From an uncultured Bacilli bacterium (GTDB lineage: Bacteria > Bacillota_I > Bacilli_A > RF39 > UBA660): a DNA stretch of 5,254 nucleotides. A model generated the notes under the pieces. It saw only the letters and a list, made by a program, of their open reading frames with translations, was not told where the DNA came from and made no database searches. Where the stretch lies: positions 1 through 5,254 of the forward strand of contig CAKPDJ010000074.1 in NCBI GenBank assembly GCA_934148875.1, read 5' to 3'. The translations under genes and the position numbers were made by a program. Positions 1 to 5,210 of this stretch are shown in pieces (the stretch's first letter is position 1; each line of letters starts with the position of its first letter).

Positions 1-8
1 TTTTGCAT

Positions 9-36
9 GACATAATTTTTTATTATGTCTTTTTTT
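9..36 (+). terminator. Intrinsic terminator of an unseen gene to the left
   Basis: A perfect 8-bp stem (GACATAAT at 9-16, ATTATGTC at 22-29) with a 5-base T loop is followed directly by seven T residues (30-36) on the plus strand. There is no T run on the other side, so it works only for plus-strand transcription and would end a gene lying off the left edge. The stem is AT-rich and weak. TGA at 8-10 and TAA at 13-15 lie at or in the hairpin, so the unseen gene could end inside it, but its frame cannot be known here. Confidence 0.5.
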
Positions 37-63
37 AGTTACTTTTTAAAAAACGCACTTTCT

Positions 64-699
64 TTATATATAAAAAAAGTATTTTATAAGGTTATCTAAG
101 CGTCTATCCTCAATAATATCAATAGTTTGCCCAGTAATACCATCACACATGTGAAAACTCATAGCACCATCAGCAGATTTAACAGATTTAAATTCATCGA
201 AAGATAAAACTTCGGGTAAATAATGCTTATAAAGTTTTTGAGTTTCATAATATGAATCCATAATTCTTTCAACAGTATTAGGAGAAACATCATTATCTAA
301 AGCAATGTCTTTTTCAGAACGTTTTTTAACTAAATCTCTAGCAATATTATGTTTAGTATTATTAGAAATATAACAACCATAATTAGTAATAGAAGATGAT
401 AAAGTAAATGCTTTATTACAATGTTTACAAAGATATCGTTGCTTATGAAGTCTAAGAATGGTTTTATAACCTAATACTTGAGGTAATTTAATATCAGGAG
501 TAATAAAACCGTGCTTTTCAAATTTATTATCAAATATGACACCACATTTAGGGCAAAACTTAGGATTATAAGATAAATAACCTTCAAAAATTTTATAAGT
601 GATTCCTTTAATTTTTTCCTTATAATAACAGTTTTCCTTAAAAATCACATTATTATCTTTAAGTTCTAGCATATCTGTAATATAATTTTGAATAGACAT
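64..699 (-). pseudogene. ISL3-family transposase, N-terminal half only (frameshifted and 3'-truncated)
   Basis: This is the start of an ISL3-family transposase, the DDE enzyme that cuts and joins the ends of its own insertion sequence. The 211-residue reading frame has a zinc ribbon (Cys49/Cys52 in FCPKCG, Cys91/Cys94 in LCKHCNKAF), a helix-turn-helix region at about 125-147 (KKRSEKDIALDNDVSPNTVE), and the beginning of the catalytic domain: LSFDEFK at 165-171, with Asp168 the likely first catalytic residue, then the typical DGITGQTIDIIEDRRLDNLIKYF. Full-length members are about twice as long, so the second Asp and the Glu are missing. The frame is lost in a run of seven A (72-78, plus strand). 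Restoring one base reads FFLYIKKVR, which resembles the family's continuation, before another stop at 35-37. ATG at 699 is preceded by AAAGAAGG (707-714) at 7-nt spacing. The catalytic half is lost, so this is a dead IS remnant, though the zinc-ribbon/HTH part could still be made. The family call is very secure. Confidence 0.9.
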
Positions 700-706
700 A
701 TAAATA

Positions 707-714
707 CCTTCTTT
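707..714 (-). promoter_or_regulatory. Ribosome binding site of the ISL3 transposase remnant
   Basis: Read on the minus strand this is AAAGAAGG, seven bases before the ATG at 699. It fixes the transposase start and shows that translation signals have survived although the catalytic half is gone. Confidence 0.7.
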
Positions 715-735
715 CGATTTGGTTTGAGCACTTAT

Positions 736-744
736 ATTGTATCA
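736..744 (-). promoter_or_regulatory. Candidate extended -10 promoter for the transposase remnant
   Basis: On the minus strand the bases read TGATACAAT, that is TG-N-TACAAT, one mismatch from the extended -10 consensus. It lies about 37 nt upstream of the ATG at 699. No good -35 box is present at 16-18 bp, which extended -10 promoters can tolerate. The AT-rich background makes chance matches common. Confidence 0.4.
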
Positions 745-998
745 AGGTTTAAGTTTATATGTCTTTTTATTATGAAAAAAAGTGCATATAGAGTTAAACC
801 CTCTACACACACTAAAAATTATATATCCACATTAAATTATTACCATATATATTTTAACATATTTATAATACTATTAAAACATTTCTTCACCTACCAAAAA
901 TATATCTCCTTTAGTTTAAATATTACTAAAATTAATTTTATACTTGATTCAACTTTTATTTTAAAAATAAAAAAAGAAAACTAAAATAATATCAAACA

Positions 999-1007
999 TG
1001 ATATAAT
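999..1007 (+). promoter_or_regulatory. Extended -10 promoter of the zinc-ribbon/PrsW operon
   Basis: TGATATAAT at 999-1007 is a perfect extended -10 element (TG-N-TATAAT). The stretch 17 bp upstream (979-984) has no -35 consensus, as is common for extended -10 promoters. Transcription would begin near 1013-1015, giving a leader of only about 15 nt with the ribosome binding site almost at the 5' end of the mRNA. Confidence 0.7.
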
Positions 1008-1012
1008 GTAAT

Positions 1013-1021
1013 AAAAGGAGG
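1013..1021 (+). promoter_or_regulatory. Strong ribosome binding site of the first operon gene
   Basis: AAAAGGAGG ends 7 nt before the ATG at 1029 and contains the full AGGAGG core. It fixes the start codon and lies immediately after the predicted transcription start. Confidence 0.8.
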
Positions 1022-1028
1022 AATTTAT

Positions 1029-1736
1029 ATGGCTTTAATCAAATGCCCTGAGTGTGGTAAAAACATAAGCGATAAAGCTGAAAGTTGTCCCCATTGTGGA
1101 TACTCTTTAGAAAAAAAGTCTAGCACTACTAAAATTATTAGTAATAATACTTTAAATAATCTAAAAAGTAAATGGGACAATAAATATTTATTAATTTTAG
1201 TAATAGTTTTGATAGGAGGATATTTTCTTTTCTTTAATAACTCTAAAGAAAATACAGGAACTACTCCAAATACAGAATTAAAACCAAATGTTAATGGCAA
1301 TTATGAATTTAATCAAAATGGAAAATACTTTGAATTCCCAACTAATTATAAAGTATATATTAGCAAAGATGGTAGTATTTATGTAGGCAAGAATATTGAT
1401 AATCAAGGTGCCTTAATACCTTATATCATGATAGAAAAATACAAAGGATATACAAATCCCGAAGTACTTTTAAATGAGTTAACTACAGAAATTGGCAAGG
1501 AATATCCTGATGCTACAATAACAATTAATTTATTAAGTGGTTCTTTAGGTAATAAGTATGTTTATGGAATTCAATACGCTTATACATCAAGTGGTCATTT
1601 AGTCATAGATAACAGATATGCATTTCTAGTAAATAATAGTATGTACTTAGTAACTACTAAAGAAGAAAATGTTAATACAGATGAAATAAACAATGTATCA
1701 AGAATTATAATTGAATCTTTGAAGGAGGTAAATTAA
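1029..1736 (+). CDS. Zinc-ribbon single-pass membrane protein with extracytoplasmic domain
   Basis: A 235-residue protein of unproven function. Residues 6-23 form a CxxC-x10-CxxC zinc ribbon (Cys6, Cys9, Cys20, Cys23; CPECG and CPHCG). A polar linker of about 28 residues leads to one membrane helix at 53-69 (YLLILVIVLIGGYFLFF), with Lys46, Lys48 and Lys52 on its inner side, predicting a cytoplasmic N-terminus. Outside lies a domain of about 150 residues beginning near NYEFNQNGKYFEFP, with alternating beta-type segments and a final helix (NNVSRIIIESLKEV). Its pattern recalls the PsbP/DcrB-like small domains of other Bacillota membrane proteins, but I cannot confirm that by eye. It is the first gene of an operon: the stop TAA is one base before the next ATG, and that gene's ribosome binding site lies in the last codons here, so translation is likely coupled. 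Its topology resembles an anti-sigma factor such as RsiW, so it may be a substrate or partner of the downstream protease; that is inference. The coding call is very secure. Confidence 0.9.
   Translation: MALIKCPECGKNISDKAESCPHCGYSLEKKSSTTKIISNNTLNNLKSKWDNKYLLILVIVLIGGYFLFFNNSKENTGTTPNTELKPNVNGNYEFNQNGKYFEFPTNYKVYISKDGSIYVGKNIDNQGALIPYIMIEKYKGYTNPEVLLNELTTEIGKEYPDATITINLLSGSLGNKYVYGIQYAYTSSGHLVIDNRYAFLVNNSMYLVTTKEENVNTDEINNVSRIIIESLKEVN
1722..1729 (+). promoter_or_regulatory. Ribosome binding site of the PrsW-family gene, inside the preceding coding region
   Basis: AAGGAGGT lies in the Lys-Glu-Val codons just before the TAA at 1734-1736, nine bases from GGAGG to the ATG at 1738. A strong site embedded in the end of the upstream gene, with a 1-nt intergenic gap, points to coupled translation and a roughly matched supply of the two proteins. 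Confidence 0.8.
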
Positions 1737-1737
1737 T

Positions 1738-2925
1738 ATGGCACTAATTAAATGTAGTGAATGCAATAAAGAAATTTCTAGCAGCGCTAAAGTTTGTCCT
1801 CATTGTGGATACAAAAATGATAATAAAACTTGTCCAGAATGTGGAGCAGTAGTAAAATCAAGTGATAACGCTTGTCCAGAGTGTGGTTTTCCACTTCAAA
1901 AAAGAAATGCTCAAAATATTATAAATGAAAATTTGGATAAAATAACAGGCGCAAAATCAGAAAACTATGTAACTTTTAAAGACTTATTTAAAGATACATT
2001 TAAAAAACATAGTGAAGAGGAGTTAGATAATGTATTTGTTTGTGGAAGCTCTAGTACAACTCCCGATGTAAAAAATATTAATCCTAAAAATGCAAGTGCT
2101 TGGGTATATTTTAAAATTTTAATATTCTTTATAATAGCTTACATTCCTACTAGAATTGGGTATATTAATTATGGCAATCTTAACTTTTTACCAGCAATGA
2201 TTATGCTAGGTGCATTCGCTGTACCAGTTACAATTTTAATATTTTTCTATGAAATAAATCTATTTAGAAACATTCCATTCTATAAAGTAATAAAGTACTT
2301 TATTCTAGGTGGTGCACTTAGTTTAATTTTAGCAATATTATTTTTTTCATTAGAACTTAACACTGATATAAGTACATATTCTGGTGCTTTAATGGTTGGA
2401 TTAATTGAGGAAGCAGCAAAAGCTGCCATAGTAGCATTTTTTCTATTTAAAAGTAAAAATAGTAATTATATTTTAAATGGCTTATTAATTGGTGCAGCAG
2501 TAGGAGCTGGATTTGCTGCATTTGAAACAGCTGGATATATATTAAGATATGGTTTGGCTGCTGGTGATGCCGCTATGTTACAAACTATAAAAATTCGTGG
2601 TTTCTTAGCCCCAGGTGGACATGTTGCGTGGGCTGCTATTGAAGGTGCAGCACTTATGTATGTTAAAGGATTTGAAAAATTAGATAAAAAACATCTAAAT
2701 GATAAAAGATTTTTACTTATTTGTCTTATTTCAGTCGTTGAACACGGTATTTGGGATATGCCAATTGAAGTGCCATATTATTTAGTACCAATTGGATTAA
2801 CAATAGCTGCATGGTTAGTTATAATATATTTTATCAATTTAGGTTTAAAACAAGTTGATGATGCAAAAGAATTAGCCAATCAAGAAAAAAGTAATCTTAA
2901 ATTAAAAAAAGGAGAAGCAAAATAA
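1738..2925 (+). CDS. PrsW-family glutamic intramembrane protease with two N-terminal zinc ribbons
   Basis: A 395-residue multi-pass membrane protein of the PrsW family; in Bacillus subtilis PrsW makes the first cut in the membrane anti-sigma factor RsiW. Two cytoplasmic zinc ribbons come first (Cys6/9/20/23 and Cys32/35/46/49, each CxxC-x10-CxxC). A soluble linker follows (about 55-118) with FKDLFKDTFKKHSEEELDNV and GSSSTTPD, a segment I have seen in other zinc-ribbon PrsW proteins. Roughly eight hydrophobic segments occupy about 121-369. Family motifs are all visible: EEAAK at 224-228, FAAFE (FxxxE) at 259-263, His295 in GGHVAWAA, and EHGIWD with His336 and Asp340, so the active site looks intact. 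The Lys-rich C-terminus is probably cytoplasmic. B. subtilis PrsW is much shorter (a little over 200 residues) and has no ribbons, so this is not a simple ortholog and I give no symbol. The substrate is unknown; the coupled upstream gene is the obvious candidate. The stop codon sits in the loop of the terminator. Confidence 0.93.
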   Translation: MALIKCSECNKEISSSAKVCPHCGYKNDNKTCPECGAVVKSSDNACPECGFPLQKRNAQNIINENLDKITGAKSENYVTFKDLFKDTFKKHSEEELDNVFVCGSSSTTPDVKNINPKNASAWVYFKILIFFIIAYIPTRIGYINYGNLNFLPAMIMLGAFAVPVTILIFFYEINLFRNIPFYKVIKYFILGGALSLILAILFFSLELNTDISTYSGALMVGLIEEAAKAAIVAFFLFKSKNSNYILNGLLIGAAVGAGFAAFETAGYILRYGLAAGDAAMLQTIKIRGFLAPGGHVAWAAIEGAALMYVKGFEKLDKKHLNDKRFLLICLISVVEHGIWDMPIEVPYYLVPIGLTIAAWLVIIYFINLGLKQVDDAKELANQEKSNLKLKKGEAK

Positions 2926-2937
2926 GCTTCTTTTTTT
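2911..2937 (+). terminator. Terminator of the operon, overlapping the stop codon; likely bidirectional
   Basis: AGAAGC (2913-2918) pairs with GCTTCT (2926-2931), extendable by two G-T pairs, around a 7-base loop that includes the TAA stop at 2923-2925; T residues run through 2937. The 5' arm is coding sequence for the last codons of the protease. On the opposite strand the same hairpin is followed, after two C, by seven T (complement of 2904-2910), so it could also stop transcripts of the convergent adhesin gene. Confidence 0.85.
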
Positions 2938-3039
2938 ATATAAAATTATTCTTTTTAATATTATCATTAACTAATCAAACACATTGTTTTATAATATTAA
3001 AATATTTATTGTTTGTAAAAATATATTTAAATCATTATA

Positions 3040-4914
3040 CTACTCTTCTATTATAAAATTAATTTCAGCAAAATATTCTTCATTTGCTTCCAAAGCTTCA
3101 TCAGTCAAATCTAAAAGTGGTCCTTTTTCACTAGACCAGGTAATTAAGGTTCTTTCTGCATCTCCATTATTAGAAGTACCAGTAAATACTAAAGCAGGTG
3201 TTTCACTTAAAATAATTACTTCATCATCAAGTTTTTTAAATACTAAAGCATTTGGTAAAGTATATCCTCCTTGACTAGTTAGAGGTTTCTCAATATAAGC
3301 ATAAACCTTCCAATCTGAACTGCTTACCCTACTATCTACTACCTTTAACGAAATACTTCTATTTTTAGCAAAAATAATAGGATTTGTAGATATTGGTACC
3401 AAAGAGAAAGTAAATGTTTTTGTTGCATCCATAAGTGATAGTTCACCATCATAAGGAGAGGTTACTACCCTAGTTCCATAGATAAAACTACTGCTTACAT
3501 TTGAAATAAATTCGATTTCTGTACCGTCAGCTATAGTATTATCAGTAATATTATATTCAAAATATCCATCATCATCAGCTTTAACTATCTCAGTATTATC
3601 TCCATACTTAATTAATACATCTGCCATATTGGTAGTATGTCCACTTAGTGTTTTTTTAGTATTATCAATAGGATGAACATTTATGATATTATCCCCTATT
3701 GAAAACTGTTTTTTAGATTGAAAAAGAAAATTACTTAAATCAGGTGTTTTCTTTAATTCTTCCTCCGTTAAATTATGATTGGTAATTGTTGTAGTGGTTG
3801 CATCAACCGTACCATTTATTTCTAATAAATCTTCGTCTTTATGCCAAGAATAGTCCGGTAAATCATAAATGTCACCAGCATTAGTCAAAGTTGTAGAATT
3901 ACTCCATAAATTAATTCTTTTACATTTAATTTGATATTGTGTTGTGTTATTAAAATAAAAAACGCTAGCATTTTTACTATACATAATTACAGAATTAGGA
4001 TTATCTAAAATAAGTTTACAATTACTACCTTTAAATTGAAGATTATAATTATCAGCAGGTGTATTTTCATAAGAATTAATTATTTCCAAATTGGAATCTT
4101 TTTTCATCACAAAATTACCAAAAACTGACCACATAGGAACTCTTTGATGAGATTTTTGAATTAAAACAAGAGAAGCTCTTTCATCTATTAAAACATTATT
4201 AGTACCATATACAGGATTAGAAATAAAACCATTTGCAGTTACAATATTTACTTCGGTATCATGCAATATTGTGAAATTTAATCTATTAGTTCCAGTCATA
4301 AACTCTTTGGTATCTGTTGAAAGACTAACATTGCTTTGACATAGGAAAACAATAGATGGACTTAAATTGTTCCTAAAATAAAATAAGGAACCACTAGTGC
4401 TACTACTAGTTATCGTAGTTTTACCACCAATAATTACATAATTTCCCATGCAAACTTCCTGAGCTGCGATTCCACTAGTTTCTTCAATTATTACATAGCT
4501 ATCAACAATTTTCACATTTCCATAAGGATTATAAGCTAACCTTGTACCATTAAAGTTAATACTATCATAAGTAGTTAAAATACCAGCATAATTAGTATCT
4601 AATGGTACATAGATAACACCATAAGTATTTGGATAATTAATATTTATATTTCTAACTACAATTTCTTTATTCGTGGATGATACCATAATAACATCAGTTG
4701 CTTCTGTACTAGTGATACCAGTTAAAGTATACCTAATATTATTATAAGTACCATCAATTACTACCTTTTCCTTATCTTTATTTATCGTAATACCACTTTC
4801 CAAAGTAATATCAGCACCAAAGTATATATATTCATAGTCGTTATCAACCTCTAAAATATCTTTCAGTTCTTGATGATTGAATACTACAACTCTTTTAGTG
4901 TCTATTATATCCAT
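3040..4914 (-). CDS. Pectate-lyase-like adhesive protein with Ig-like and WxL-like C-terminal domains
   Basis: A 624-residue protein with the architecture of a Bacillota surface adhesin. Residues about 6-360 form repeated short beta strands of the beta-helix, pectate-lyase-like adhesive type: an opening like VVVFNHQELKDIL...YIYFGADITL, then many V/I/N/G turns. No lyase catalytic set is apparent, so binding rather than cleavage is likely. About 418-485 is a bacterial Ig-like module (KTLSGHTTNMADVLIKYG, then DDDGYFEYNI). About 500-624 is WxL-like: a Val-Asp-Ser-Arg segment, then WKVYAYI at 535-541, LPNALVF, TLITWSSEKGPLLDL, and a YFAEINFIIEE end. WxL domains bind cell-wall peptidoglycan non-covalently. 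The start is ATG at 4914, preceded by AGGAAGTG (4920-4927); an upstream TTG at 4959 adds 15 residues but has no ribosome binding site. Neither start gives a signal peptide, and there is no C-terminal anchor or LPxTG motif, so export is unexplained. It converges on the zinc-ribbon operon. No WxL partner genes are in view. Domain calls rest on pattern recognition. Confidence 0.85.
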   Translation of the reverse strand: MDIIDTKRVVVFNHQELKDILEVDNDYEYIYFGADITLESGITINKDKEKVVIDGTYNNIRYTLTGITSTEATDVIMVSSTNKEIVVRNININYPNTYGVIYVPLDTNYAGILTTYDSINFNGTRLAYNPYGNVKIVDSYVIIEETSGIAAQEVCMGNYVIIGGKTTITSSSTSGSLFYFRNNLSPSIVFLCQSNVSLSTDTKEFMTGTNRLNFTILHDTEVNIVTANGFISNPVYGTNNVLIDERASLVLIQKSHQRVPMWSVFGNFVMKKDSNLEIINSYENTPADNYNLQFKGSNCKLILDNPNSVIMYSKNASVFYFNNTTQYQIKCKRINLWSNSTTLTNAGDIYDLPDYSWHKDEDLLEINGTVDATTTTITNHNLTEEELKKTPDLSNFLFQSKKQFSIGDNIINVHPIDNTKKTLSGHTTNMADVLIKYGDNTEIVKADDDGYFEYNITDNTIADGTEIEFISNVSSSFIYGTRVVTSPYDGELSLMDATKTFTFSLVPISTNPIIFAKNRSISLKVVDSRVSSSDWKVYAYIEKPLTSQGGYTLPNALVFKKLDDEVIILSETPALVFTGTSNNGDAERTLITWSSEKGPLLDLTDEALEANEEYFAEINFIIEE

Positions 4915-4919
4915 ATAAT

Positions 4920-4927
4920 CACTTCCT
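4920..4927 (-). promoter_or_regulatory. Ribosome binding site that sets the adhesin start at 4914
   Basis: On the minus strand this reads AGGAAGTG, with the ATG at 4914 five bases beyond it (seven from GGAAG). The only longer start in frame is a TTG at 4957-4959 without such a site, and the frame is closed by TAA at 4969-4971. Confidence 0.75.
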
Positions 4928-4967
4928 ATAGCAATATATGTATAGACTAGATAATACAAATAATTAC

Positions 4968-4976
4968 TTTATAACA
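4968..4976 (-). promoter_or_regulatory. Candidate extended -10 promoter of the adhesin gene
   Basis: Minus-strand TGTTATAAA (TG-N-TATAAA) lies about 54 nt upstream of the ATG at 4914. No -35 consensus is present at 16-18 bp. The region is so AT-rich that alternatives exist, for example TTGTTT at 5011-5016 with TAAATA at 4989-4994, so this is only the best-looking choice. Confidence 0.35.
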
Positions 4977-4993
4977 AAAAAATTAAAATATTT

Positions 4994-5035
4994 ATTCTAT
5001 ATAGAATTACAAACAACTATCATAAATAGAATTAC
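4994..5035. repeat. 14-bp palindrome and repeated 10-mer upstream of the adhesin (possible operator)
   Basis: ATTCTATATAGAAT at 4994-5007 is a perfect 14-bp palindrome. Its right part continues as ATAGAATTAC (5001-5010), and the same ten bases recur at 5026-5035, exactly 25 bp on. The block lies about 80-120 bp upstream of the adhesin ATG, where a repressor or activator could act. No regulator gene is in view and the identity of any binding protein is unknown. Confidence 0.4.
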
Positions 5036-5179
5036 TAATAATTAACCAATATCATATATTATATTAATAATCATTTTAAATAAAGTACCAAAAAAAGTAC
5101 TTAAATAATTAACATCAAATATATTAAAAATTACCACATATATTTTTACATATAATTTATTTTGAGATTAAACTATAAG

Positions 5180-5210
5180 AACAAAAGAATAAAAATTAAA
5201 ATTTTTATTC
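5180..5210 (-). terminator. Intrinsic terminator of the gene at the right edge, containing its stop codon
   Basis: A perfect 11-bp inverted repeat, GAATAAAAATT at 5187-5197 and its complement at 5200-5210, has a 2-base centre. Read on the minus strand it is followed by TTTTGTT (complement of 5180-5186). The stem has only one G-C pair, so it is weak, but its place directly at the end of a coding sequence supports the call. The TAA stop at 5205-5207 lies in the first arm. Confidence 0.55.

Larger units (their letters stand above)
700..1028. other. Intergenic region between ISL3 remnant and zinc-ribbon operon
   Basis: No gene is supported in these 329 bases. The left part (700-745) holds the ribosome binding site and promoter of the transposase remnant. 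Around 790-812, AGAGTTAAACCCTCTACACA resembles the kind of sequence found near ISL3-family ends, so the upstream end of the IS probably lies near 790-830; the exact boundary and any target-site duplication cannot be placed. From about 815 to 985 the sequence is A/T-dominated with low complexity. The last 30 bases hold the extended -10 promoter and ribosome binding site of the downstream operon. A plus-strand open frame from 688 through here is low-complexity, has no credible ribosome binding site and overlaps the transposase start. Confidence 0.6.
4915..5204. other. Intergenic region upstream of the adhesin gene
   Basis: These 290 bases separate the adhesin from the preceding same-strand gene. 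They hold the adhesin ribosome binding site, candidate -10, the palindrome/repeat block, and an AAAGTAC pair at 5082-5088 and 5094-5100. No open frame here encodes a signal peptide that could join the adhesin. Beyond that it is A/T-rich sequence with no RNA or gene I can recognise. Confidence 0.6.

Noticed and set aside
688..984. Plus-strand open frame of 98 residues
   Set aside because: It overlaps the transposase start, its low-complexity Ile/Phe/Lys/Tyr-rich product fits AT-rich spacer, and no credible ribosome binding site precedes it.
815..985. Possible small RNA or riboswitch ahead of the operon
   Set aside because: Only A/T-rich low-complexity sequence and a weak TTTAGT/ACTAAA pair were found, and the promoter lies downstream, so there would be no leader to hold it.
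1025..1300. Minus-strand open frame opposite the first operon gene
   Set aside because: It is a shadow of a well-supported zinc-ribbon coding region with ribosome binding site and operon context.
2993..3006. AATATT-AA-AATATT inverted repeat beyond the adhesin stop, considered as its terminator
   Set aside because: Six A-T pairs with a two-base loop and no T run on the minus strand; the hairpin at 2911-2937 is a much better terminator in that direction.
2984..3274. Plus-strand open frame across the adhesin 3' end
   Set aside because: It mostly lies opposite the adhesin WxL-like domain, whose conserved pattern shows the minus strand is the coding one; no ribosome binding site was seen.
4915..4959. 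TTG start at 4959 for the adhesin (639 residues)
   Set aside because: A non-ATG codon without a ribosome binding site, while ATG at 4914 has AGGAAGTG at good spacing; the extra 15 residues are not a signal peptide.
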